Positions 6,178-12,535 of a stretch of 22,885 nt of DNA are shown here, in pieces (positions within the stretch are counted from its first letter, which is position 1; every line of letters begins with the position of its first letter). The position numbers and the translations under genes were made by a program. This DNA comes from RGIG995 sp045635765 (GTDB taxonomy: Bacteria; Bacillota; Clostridia; Oscillospirales; UBA644): positions 1 to 22,885 of the forward strand of contig JAZTWH010000086.1 of NCBI GenBank assembly GCA_045635765.1, written 5' to 3'. The notes beneath the pieces are model-generated. The model saw nothing but the letters and a program-made list of their open reading frames with translations. It did not search any database and was not told the DNA's origin.

Positions 6178-8259
6178 GTGAGCAACCGACTGCAATACGA
6201 GACCAGCCCCTACCTGCTTCAGCACCGGGACAACCCGGTGGATTGGTATCCCTGGGGCGAAGAAGCCTTTGAACGGGCAAAACAAGAGGACAAGCCCATT
6301 TTTTTGAGCATCGGCTACAGCACCTGCCATTGGTGCCACGTGCTGGCCCATGAAAGCTTTGAGGACCAAGAGATTGCCGAGATTCTCAACCGTTATTTCG
6401 TTTCCGTCAAGGTGGACCGGGAGGAACGGCCGGACGTGGATAGCGTGTATATGGCCGTGTGCCAGGCCTTTACGGGAAGCGGAGGATGGCCCACCAGTAT
6501 TTTCATGACCCCGGACAAGGAACCCTTTTTTGCGGGGACCTACTTCCCCAAGACCGCCCGGGGCGGAATGATTGGCATGAAGGAGCTGCTGCTGTCCGTA
6601 CACCAACATTGGCAGTCCAACCGGGAGGCCCTGCTCCAACAGTCTAAGGAGATTTTGCGGACGTTGAATCCCTCCGGCCCCGCCTCGGGAGACTCGGGAG
6701 AGAATCTACTCCAAAAAGCCGTCGGGGAATACAAGGCCGTCTACGACCGGGCCTGCGGCGGCTTTGGCTCCCCACCTAAATTTCCCACCCCCCACAATCT
6801 TTTGTTTTTGCTGACCTATTACGAGCGATACGGGGACAAAGACTGCCTTGAAATGGCGGAGCACACCCTGCTGCAAATGTACAGGGGCGGCCTTTTCGAC
6901 CACGTGGGATTCGGATTTTGCCGCTACTCCACCGACCGCCGGTTTTTGGTCCCCCACTTTGAAAAGATGCTCTACGACAACGCCCTGCTCATTTTGGCCT
7001 ATTGCAAGGCCTATGAGGCGTCAAAAAACCCCTTGTACCTTGAAATTGCCGAAAAAACCGCGGAATATATCCGCCGGGAGATGACCTCTTGCGAAGGGGG
7101 TTTTTTTAGTGCCCAGGACGCGGACAGCGAGGGGGAGGAGGGGAAATTCTACCTGTTTACCCCCCAAGAGATTACCGACGTGCTGGGCAAGGAGCAGGGC
7201 AACGCCTTCTGCCGCCACTTCGACGTCACCCCCGCCGGAAACTTCGAGGGAAAAAGCATCCCAAACCTGTTAAAAAGCGATGAAAAAAGCATCCAAAGCC
7301 TGTTGAAAAGCAATGAAAAAAGCATCTCCAGCCTATTGAAAAGCGAAGGAAAAAGCATCTCCAGCCTATTGAAAAGAGAGGGAAAGAGCATCCTAAACCC
7401 AAGGAGGAGCGAGACCGGGGCCTCCTGGGAGCCGTGGCTTGCTCCCTTGCGGGAATATCGGAGGAATCGGTATTCCCTTTCCCTGGACGATAAAATTCTC
7501 ACGGCGTGGAACTCCTTGATGATTGCCGCCCTGTGCCGGCTTTTTCTGGTCAGCAAAAAGAGCGAATACCTGGACCGGGCCCGGAGGGCGGATGCCTTTT
7601 TGCAGGCCCATCTGCAGGAAGACGGCCGACTCTTCGTCAGTTATCGGGCGGGGAAGCGGGGCGTTTCGGGGTTTTTAGACGACTACGGATGCTGTATTTT
7701 AGCTCAACTGTCCCTCTACCGGGCCACCCTGGAGGAGGAGTATTTGACCCGGGCCCGAGACCTGCAAAAACAAGTCTTTGACCGATTTTCCGCCCCGGAT
7801 GGGGGCTTTTATCTCTACGGACGGGACAGCGAATCCTTGCCCCTGCGTCCCAAGGAGACCTTTGACGGAGCCATCCCCAGCGGAAATTCCATGATGGCGT
7901 ATACGCTGGTCCAACGGGCCTGGATTACAGGGGACGAAAAAGATTTTGCCGCCGCAAAAAAACAACTGGAATTTCTCACCTCCCAAGGAGAAGGACACCC
8001 CACGGCCCGTGCCATGTTTTTGTGGGCCCTCTTGGAATCCCGGGAACCCCCCATGAAAATTACGGTGGTCTTAGACGGCCAGACCTCCACCAAAGCCCTG
8101 GCCCTCAAGCTCCCCCCCGAGGCTCTGGTTTCGGTCCGAAATCGGCCCACGGAGGAATTTCCCCTCCGCAACGGCAAGACCACCTATTATATCTGCCGGG
8201 GCCACCGTTGCCTTCCGCCCACTAACGACCTCCCCTCGGGCGGGTCCGCCAAGTCTTAA
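6178..8259 (+). CDS. Thioredoxin domain-containing DUF255 (YyaL/SSP411-type) protein
   Basis: A 693-residue protein with an N-terminal thioredoxin-like (DUF255) domain and a C-terminal alpha/alpha-barrel of the N-acylglucosamine-2-epimerase type. Clear markers are SPYLLQHRDNPVDWYPW near the start, the STCHWCH active-site-like motif (C50, C53), KVDREERPDVD, GSGGWP, then GGFGSPPKFPTPHNL, GGLFDHVGFGFCRYS and FEKMLYDNALL. The role of this widespread family is not established. The GTG start at 6178 is backed by GAAAGGAGAG. Residues 359-413 are a five-copy 11-residue repeat grown out of the conserved NFEGKxIPNLL motif, absent from ordinary relatives. The last residues (NDLPSGGSAKS) are encoded by sequence repeated just downstream, so the C-terminus may also be altered. 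Confidence 0.9.
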   Translation: MSNRLQYETSPYLLQHRDNPVDWYPWGEEAFERAKQEDKPIFLSIGYSTCHWCHVLAHESFEDQEIAEILNRYFVSVKVDREERPDVDSVYMAVCQAFTGSGGWPTSIFMTPDKEPFFAGTYFPKTARGGMIGMKELLLSVHQHWQSNREALLQQSKEILRTLNPSGPASGDSGENLLQKAVGEYKAVYDRACGGFGSPPKFPTPHNLLFLLTYYERYGDKDCLEMAEHTLLQMYRGGLFDHVGFGFCRYSTDRRFLVPHFEKMLYDNALLILAYCKAYEASKNPLYLEIAEKTAEYIRREMTSCEGGFFSAQDADSEGEEGKFYLFTPQEITDVLGKEQGNAFCRHFDVTPAGNFEGKSIPNLLKSDEKSIQSLLKSNEKSISSLLKSEGKSISSLLKREGKSILNPRRSETGASWEPWLAPLREYRRNRYSLSLDDKILTAWNSLMIAALCRLFLVSKKSEYLDRARRADAFLQAHLQEDGRLFVSYRAGKRGVSGFLDDYGCCILAQLSLYRATLEEEYLTRARDLQKQVFDRFSAPDGGFYLYGRDSESLPLRPKETFDGAIPSGNSMMAYTLVQRAWITGDEKDFAAAKKQLEFLTSQGEGHPTARAMFLWALLESREPPMKITVVLDGQTSTKALALKLPPEALVSVRNRPTEEFPLRNGKTTYYICRGHRCLPPTNDLPSGGSAKS
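7252..7416 (+). repeat. In-frame 33-base minisatellite (about 5 copies)
   Basis: Five consecutive 33-base units starting at 7252, 7285, 7318, 7351 and 7384 encode KSIPNLLKSDE, KSIQSLLKSNE, KSISSLLKSEG, KSISSLLKREG and a diverged KSILNPRRSET. Units 3 and 4 are nearly identical, suggesting recent duplication. The first unit is the normal conserved sequence of the gene. Confidence 0.92.
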
Positions 8260-8332
8260 AGGGGAATCTCAAGGGAGATTGACATCTCCCCTCGGGCGGG
8301 TCTATTCCGTTCTGAAGGCGGGATTCCCCTTT
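8230..8332. repeat. Possible small inverted-repeat element at the DUF255 gene end
   Basis: AAAGGGGAATC (8258-8268) pairs perfectly with GATTCCCCTTT (8322-8332), enclosing 53 bases that include a perfect 7-pair hairpin GGGAGAT-TGAC-ATCTCCC (8273-8290). CTCCCCTCGGGCGGGTC occurs twice, at 8230-8246 and 8286-8302, once inside the coding end and once in the element. No clear target-site duplication was seen. Confidence 0.5.
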
Positions 8333-8420
8333 CAGCGAACTCAATTTTTCCGCCCGAAAAGAAAATTTTTAGAAACTGCGTCCGCCTCCAAAAGCCTGAC
8401 TCTCCGGGGGGGGTGGCTGA

Positions 8421-8469
8421 CTTACCCTCCCTTATTCTGATGAGGGAGGGTAAATCGTAAGTTTTTTTT
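8421..8469 (+). terminator. Intrinsic terminator upstream of the secretion cluster
   Basis: TTACCCTCCCT (8422-8432) pairs perfectly with AGGGAGGGTAA (8443-8453) around a 10-base loop. Eight T residues follow at 8462-8469, 8 bases past the stem. This would end transcription from the DUF255 gene. Confidence 0.75.
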
Positions 8470-8497
8470 AAATTTCCCCCTTTGGGAAAAAAATCCC

Positions 8498-8526
8498 TTG
8501 CATTTTTTTTGTCTATATGTTATAAT
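8498..8526 (+). promoter_or_regulatory. Strong sigma-A promoter of the SipW/TasA-like cluster
   Basis: TTGCAT at 8498-8503, a 17-base spacer starting with a T run, and a perfect TATAAT at 8521-8526. The start would be near 8533, leaving a leader of about 160 bases before the first gene at 8693. Confidence 0.85.
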
Positions 8527-8532
8527 TTTCAT

Positions 8533-8640
8533 ATACAAAGAGCGATGAAGCATCGCTTGCGAAGGACGGCATCCCCCGTCCCGGAGGTTGGCTGAGGACG
8601 GCCTTGGACCAACGGCTGGGGATTGTCTGCCTATTTTTTT
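8533..8640 (+). promoter_or_regulatory. Structured leader with terminator-like end
   Basis: Right after the promoter come a small hairpin (AGCGATG/CATCGCT) and then a large imperfect stem closed by GGC+ATCCCC (8568-8576) pairing with GGGGAT (8618-8623) and GCC (8629-8631). CGTCC/GGACG and GTTGG/CCAAC helices compete inside. Seven T residues (8634-8640) follow immediately, so the structure could stop transcription before the first gene. It may be an attenuator or a short RNA gene. I do not recognise a known riboswitch class in it. Confidence 0.45.
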
Positions 8641-8692
8641 GCTCCCGTTGTAGTAAACACTACAGTAAAAAAACACATTGAGGGGAGAAACG

Positions 8693-9580
8693 ATGAAGAA
8701 TGCCTTTGAGATGCTCCGCCGAGGATTGGTATGGTGCGTAGTCGCCTTTGCGGTGTTCATGATGATTTTTACGGTCATCTCCGTCACCGTCTTTGACCGT
8801 GGGGACCGCAGTTTGCTGGGGCATAAACTATTCATTGTCCGTTCCGATTCCATGGCCGCCACCGACTTTCGGGCGGGGGACCTGATTTTGGTCAAGGAGG
8901 CGGACCCCTCCACCTTGGAAGAAGGGGACGTTATTTCCTTTTTGTCCCAGGACGCAGACCGGTTCGGGGAGACCGTCACCCATAAAATCCGCAAAAAGAC
9001 CGTGGACGCCCAGGGGAATCCCGGCTTCATTACCTACGGGACCTCCACCGGCACCGACGACGATACGGTCGTTACCTATCCCTATATTTTAGGAAGATAC
9101 GAAACCCGAATCCCCGGCCTGGGCAGATTTTTTTCCTTTTTAAAGACCGGCCCCGGCTATTTCCTCTGTATTTTCCTTCCCTTTGCCTTGATTATTTTAT
9201 ACGAGGGGTTCCACTTTTTCTCTCTGCTTCGCCGATACAAGGGGGAGCAGGCCGAGGCCCTGGAGGAAGAACGGCGTGCCCTTGCGGAGCAACGGGCTGA
9301 GACCGAAAAAATGCTCCGGGAATTAGAGGCCCTGCAGTCCCGGCTGGAGACCCCCCAAGGCTCCGCCTCCCAGGCGTCCACTACGGCATCCGTCGAAGAA
9401 CCGCGTCCTGCGGAATCCGCCGCGGAACCGTATTCTGAGTCCGCCGCGGGACCGTATCCTGCGGAATCCGCCGAAGAACCGCGTCCTGCGGAATCCGTCG
9501 AGGACCCGTATCCTGAGTCCGCCGCGGGACCGTATCCTGCGGAATCCGTGACGGAACCGCTTTCCTCGGAAACAGAATAA
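8693..9580 (+). CDS. SipW-type signal peptidase I with coiled-coil, repeat-rich tail
   Basis: A 295-residue membrane serine protease of the ER/SipW class that would cleave leaders of exported proteins. TM1 spans about 12-33. The nucleophile serine lies in RSDSM (S53) and the general base is histidine (THKI, H97) rather than the lysine of Lep-type enzymes. A second helix spans about 153-178. The remaining 115 residues should be cytoplasmic: an E/A/R-rich coiled coil at 182-221, then about seven 8-9-residue units of the form PxPAESxxE (234-289). ATG 8693 follows GAGGGGAG; an in-frame TTG five codons earlier is less likely. It heads the cluster and is followed by a protein with the matching AWFTD leader. 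The tail is unusually long for the family. Confidence 0.85.
   Translation: MKNAFEMLRRGLVWCVVAFAVFMMIFTVISVTVFDRGDRSLLGHKLFIVRSDSMAATDFRAGDLILVKEADPSTLEEGDVISFLSQDADRFGETVTHKIRKKTVDAQGNPGFITYGTSTGTDDDTVVTYPYILGRYETRIPGLGRFFSFLKTGPGYFLCIFLPFALIILYEGFHFFSLLRRYKGEQAEALEEERRALAEQRAETEKMLRELEALQSRLETPQGSASQASTTASVEEPRPAESAAEPYSESAAGPYPAESAEEPRPAESVEDPYPESAAGPYPAESVTEPLSSETE
9392..9559 (+). repeat. PAES-type tandem repeats in the signal peptidase tail
   Basis: The DNA alternates blocks such as GAACCGCGTCCTGCGGAATCC and GGACCGTATCCTGCGGAATCC with a shorter CCGTATTCTGAGTCC variant, giving units EEPRPAESA, EPYSESAAG, PYPAESAEE and so on. Copies are close enough to indicate recent in-frame expansion or gene-conversion shuffling of a 24-27-base unit. 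Confidence 0.8.
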
Positions 9581-9667
9581 ATTTTCCTTGGAAACTCGGG
9601 ATTTTGCTTTTGCTCTTTCCTTTTCCGTGCCGCCCCTTTCCTTTTCCTTAACCATTGGCATAACGGG

Positions 9668-9718
9668 CGGCAATCAAAGGTTATATCTTTTTTTTCAGGA
9701 TACGACCTTTGATTGCCG
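9668..9718 (+). promoter_or_regulatory. Long hairpin before the TasA-like gene
   Basis: CGGCAATCAAAGGT (9668-9681) is the exact complement of ACCTTTGATTGCCG (9705-9718), a 14-pair stem that can be extended by partial pairing in a T-rich loop. It ends 14 bases before the ribosome site of the gene at 9751. A second hairpin with the same ATCAAAGG/CCTTTGAT core lies before the second signal peptidase gene. Confidence 0.75.
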
Positions 9719-9750
9719 ATAGGCTGATTTCAGAAAGGAGGTCATTTTTC

Positions 9751-11127
9751 ATGACCAAGACAAAAAATTTCAACCGCACGCTTCTGATGAGTGCCCTCAC
9801 ACTTCTGATGTGCGTATCCATGCTTGTTGGCAGTACCCTTGCCTGGTTTACCGACAGCGTCAATTCCGGCGTAAACACCATTCAGGCCGGAAGCCTTGAC
9901 ATTGCCCTTGAGTATTCCACCGACGGTACTACCTGGAACGACGCAGAAGGCGAGACCCTCAGCTTCATGACGGCAGACGGCCGCACCGACTCCATTCTCT
10001 GGGAGCCCGGATGCACCTACCGGCTACCCGCCATCCGCGTCCGCAACAACGGCAATCTTGCCCTGAAGTACGACATTGTAATCAACGGCGTATCTGGGAA
10101 TTCAAAGCTTCTGAAAGCCATTGACTTTACCGCCAACGGACAGTCCATTTCCACCGTTTCCGGGACTTTGACCGCCCAGGGCGAGGTCTCTGAGCCCCTG
10201 GTGATTGAAGGTCACATGAAGGAAACGGCCGGCAATGAATATCAGGGCCTGACCCTTTACGGAATCGGCATTACGGTTTACGCCACCCAGCACACCTATG
10301 AAAAGGACAGCAACGGCAACGAGTACGACGACATTGCTCCCAAGGCAACTCAGAGCCAAATCAACGCGCTGGCCAAGACTTTGGCAGAAGCTCCCGACGG
10401 CTCCACCATTTATCTGGACGCCCTGGACTACGGTGCTATCACCCTGGGCTCCGGTGCTTATACCTATCCCTCTTATGCAAAGAATCTTACCATCGTGGGC
10501 AACGACTCCGCCCGCTTCACCAAATTTACCATCGGAAATAAAACCATCGAAGGCTGGACCTTTAAAAACGTTACCTTCGCAAAAGACGGCCTTCTCCTTT
10601 CCAATACGTCCAACGCCAAGGGTCTGACCATCGACGGATGTAAATTCGTAGAAGGGGCCAATCTGTCCCTGCTGGCTCCCAGCGGGACCCGCCACAACGA
10701 CGTAGTCGTTAAGCACACCTCCTTCACCAACGTTTCCGCATACGTGACCAGCGACGGCAAGGCCGTTCCCGCCATCCTCATCCAGGGCACGGAAAACATT
10801 ACCGTGGAGGACTGCACCTTCCTGGATGCGGGTCACAACGCCCTGCAGATCGTCCGTCCTTCCGGCACCGTGTCCGTCACCGGCAACACCATCGACGGAA
10901 CCATCGACCGGGCCATTCGGTTCTCCCTTTCCAACGACGTCGCCCTGACCATCAGCAGCAACACCGTAAATACCAACGGAGACGATCAGGGCGAACTGAT
11001 GAAGATCGGCGGCTGGGACAACATCAACACCTACCCCACCCTGACCGGCGCCCGCTGCGACGGAGCCACGGAAGCAGACGCCTCCGTCGTGGGCACCGAC
11101 TATATCGTAAAGAATCTCGCGGACTGA
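9751..11127 (+). CDS. SipW-cognate secreted protein with TasA-like and beta-helix domains
   Basis: A 458-residue exported protein. The leader (hydrophobic 11-30) ends in STLAWFTDS (28-36), the SipW-cognate signature. A beta-sandwich of the TasA/CalY kind follows (about 45-196), marked by GSLDIALEY (47-55), LWEPG (83-87) and RNNGNLALKYDIV (98-110). From about 216 to 410 the sequence switches to repeated short strands with N/G/T turns (TIEGWTFKNVTF, LTIDGCKFVEG, ITVEDCTFLDA, SVTGNTIDG), typical of a right-handed parallel beta-helix. ATG 9751 follows GAAAGGAGG. It is placed between two SipW-type peptidases, either of which may process it. It may be a surface-exposed fibre or carbohydrate-binding component; enzymatic activity is not evident. 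Confidence 0.8.
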   Translation: MTKTKNFNRTLLMSALTLLMCVSMLVGSTLAWFTDSVNSGVNTIQAGSLDIALEYSTDGTTWNDAEGETLSFMTADGRTDSILWEPGCTYRLPAIRVRNNGNLALKYDIVINGVSGNSKLLKAIDFTANGQSISTVSGTLTAQGEVSEPLVIEGHMKETAGNEYQGLTLYGIGITVYATQHTYEKDSNGNEYDDIAPKATQSQINALAKTLAEAPDGSTIYLDALDYGAITLGSGAYTYPSYAKNLTIVGNDSARFTKFTIGNKTIEGWTFKNVTFAKDGLLLSNTSNAKGLTIDGCKFVEGANLSLLAPSGTRHNDVVVKHTSFTNVSAYVTSDGKAVPAILIQGTENITVEDCTFLDAGHNALQIVRPSGTVSVTGNTIDGTIDRAIRFSLSNDVALTISSNTVNTNGDDQGELMKIGGWDNINTYPTLTGARCDGATEADASVVGTDYIVKNLAD

Positions 11128-11186
11128 AATCCGTCCCGTACCTCGAATCAAAAAATTGTCCGTCCTGTCCCCTTCGGGGGACGGGG

Positions 11187-11237
11187 GGCGATCAAAGGGA
11201 AAAAGAACCCCCAACCCTCTTTTCCCCTTTGATGGCC
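11187..11237 (+). promoter_or_regulatory. Long hairpin before the second signal peptidase gene
   Basis: GGCGATCAAAGGGAAAAAGA (11187-11206) pairs with the segment at 11218-11237 at 18 of 20 positions around an 11-base loop. The right arm ends next to the ribosome site (AAAGGAGG) of the gene at 11256. A small UUCG-capped hairpin (11167-11182) lies just upstream. It shares its core with the hairpin at 9668-9718. Confidence 0.75.
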
Positions 11238-11255
11238 GAAAAAAGGAGGCACCCC

Positions 11256-11861
11256 ATGGATTGGATCAAAGGAATTTGGAATTTCCTCTCCTGGGTCCTT
11301 GTGGCCCTGATGGGAGCCTGTGCCCTCCTGTTGATCGGATCCCGTCTGATGGGATACCACCCCTACGCCGTCCTTTCGGGGAGCATGGAGCCTACCTATC
11401 GGACCGGCGATCTGATTTTCGTCAAAGCCGCCGACCCGGAAACCATCCGACCCGGCGACCCCATCACCTTCCGATTCGGAGAAACAACGGAACCAAAAGA
11501 TTCCATAGGAAACCCGGCAACGGCAACCGAAGGTCTGCAAGAAGACCCGACGACGACCGAAGGTCTGCAAGGGAACCCGGAAGGGGCCACCCGCGGGGAT
11601 GCCCGGGGCGTTGCCACCCATCGGGTCATCTCGGTGGATGCCGAAGGCCGGTGCTTTTATACCCAAGGGGACGCCAATGACACACCCGACGGAGAGCCGG
11701 TGCCCTTTGACAACCTTTTGGGCGTTCCCCGGTTTTCCCTGCCCCTGCTGGGGTATTTGGTCCGGCTTCTTCGGACGGTCCCGGGGAAATTAGCCGCCGC
11801 AGGAGGAATTCTCCTTCTGATTTTGGGGATATTGCTTCCCCGGGGAAATAATCCTTGCTGA
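11256..11861 (+). CDS. sipW: SipW-type signal peptidase I (second copy)
   Basis: A 201-residue ER/SipW-class signal peptidase, close to the compact SipW size. TM1 spans about 8-30; the nucleophile lies in LSGSMEPTY (S43), followed by GDLIFVK; the general base is in GVATHRVI (H122); QGDAND (137-142) supplies the conserved aspartates; a C-terminal helix spans about 177-195 with a short tail. Between ITFRFG and VATHRV is an unusual insertion (about 77-117) rich in E, P, T and G, with the motif TEGLQ repeated 10 residues apart. That loop lies near the active-site face in this fold. ATG 11256 follows AAAGGAGGC. It is separate in sequence from the first signal peptidase, so the cluster encodes two non-identical processing enzymes. 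Confidence 0.88.
   Translation: MDWIKGIWNFLSWVLVALMGACALLLIGSRLMGYHPYAVLSGSMEPTYRTGDLIFVKAADPETIRPGDPITFRFGETTEPKDSIGNPATATEGLQEDPTTTEGLQGNPEGATRGDARGVATHRVISVDAEGRCFYTQGDANDTPDGEPVPFDNLLGVPRFSLPLLGYLVRLLRTVPGKLAAAGGILLLILGILLPRGNNPC
11526..11585 (+). repeat. 30-base direct repeat inside sipW
   Basis: ACCGAAGGTCTGCAAG occurs at 11526-11541 and 11556-11571, 30 bases apart, giving in-frame ATEGLQEDPT and TTEGLQGNPE. Confidence 0.8.
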
Positions 11862-11885
11862 GACGAGTAGAAATGCCCATAAAAT

Positions 11886-11913
11886 TTGATGATACATTTT
11901 ACCCCAGTATTTT
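11886..11913 (+). promoter_or_regulatory. Weak candidate promoter within the cluster
   Basis: TTGATG at 11886-11891, a 16-base spacer and TATTTT at 11908-11913 lie in the 94-base gap before the gene at 11956. The match is moderate, and the downstream genes may simply be read from the main cluster promoter. Confidence 0.25.
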
Positions 11914-11955
11914 TCAGATTCCCCATAGAAACGATTTTGGGAAAAGGAGGACCTT

Positions 11956-12522
11956 ATGTTGGCAAGAATGAAATGGAAGATGGCAGCGGTATCGCTGATT
12001 GCCGTGATTCTGACCCTTTTGATTCCGGGGACCGTTGCCTTTTATTCTACCGTGGAAAAGACCTCCAACGTGGTGACCTCGGGGAATCTCCGACTGCTGG
12101 TTCACGAGACCGGGGATGGGGACAAGCCCTTCCCGGAGAACGGAGTTTCGGTCCTGCCCGGGGACAAGGTTTCCAAGAAGGTTTGGGTAGAAAATGACTG
12201 CCGGCACCCCTTTTACGTCCGGGTCAAGGTGACGCCCGGGGTCGATTTGCAGGGCCTTTCCCCCGAAGAATGCTTAAAACTGAACGTGGACGAGGAGCAT
12301 TGGGAATTCCACGACGGATGGTACTACTACAAAGACGCCGTCGCCCCCGGTCAGACCACACCCCACGTATTCTCCCAGGTGGAGATTGTAGGCTCGAAGG
12401 TGGATAACCTCTACATCGGCAAGACCCTGACCCTCACCGTCAACGCCCAGGCGGTCCAGAGCGAAAACAACCCCATCACCGACGGCAAAACCTACCCCGC
12501 CTCCGGCTGGCCCGTGGAATAA
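11956..12522 (+). CDS. TasA/camelysin-like exported protein
   Basis: A 188-residue exported protein. The leader (about 9-28) runs into GTVAFYSTVEKTSN (25-38), a variant of the SipW-cognate AxFS/T motif, followed by VTSGNLRLLVHE. The mature part is a predicted beta-sandwich with VLPGDKVSKKVWVEN (66-80), HDGWYYYKDAVAPGQTT (119-135) and a tail with TVNAQAVQSENN (161-172) and SGWPVE, a pattern I associate with TasA/CalY-like proteins of Clostridia. AAAAGGAGG precedes the ATG; an internal ATG four codons later is possible. Followed 13 bases later by the next gene, so the two are cotranscribed. Probable structural subunit or adaptor of the surface assembly. Confidence 0.75.
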   Translation: MLARMKWKMAAVSLIAVILTLLIPGTVAFYSTVEKTSNVVTSGNLRLLVHETGDGDKPFPENGVSVLPGDKVSKKVWVENDCRHPFYVRVKVTPGVDLQGLSPEECLKLNVDEEHWEFHDGWYYYKDAVAPGQTTPHVFSQVEIVGSKVDNLYIGKTLTLTVNAQAVQSENNPITDGKTYPASGWPVE

Positions 12523-12535
12523 GGAGGGCGTATTG

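Larger units (their letters stand above)
8260..8692. other. 433-base intergenic region between DUF255 gene and secretion cluster
   Basis: This gap holds, in order, most of the inverted-repeat element (to 8332), about 85 bases of featureless AT/GC-mixed sequence (8333-8420), an intrinsic terminator (8421-8469), a strong promoter (8498-8526), and a structured, attenuator-like leader (8533-8640) before the first signal peptidase gene. A 16-codon open frame from ATG 8545 lies in the leader, but its ribosome site is weak. Confidence 0.8.

Noticed and set aside
7149..7556. Minus-strand repeat protein (MLFPSLFNRLE units) opposite the DUF255 minisatellite
   Set aside because: It is the antisense reading of the 33-base repeat; the plus-strand frame has the conserved protein around it.
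8533..8640. SRP RNA or another known small RNA in the cluster leader
   Set aside because: The conserved GGTCAGGTCCGGAAGG-type loop of SRP RNA is absent and I recognise no other Rfam-like core; kept only as an unknown structured leader.
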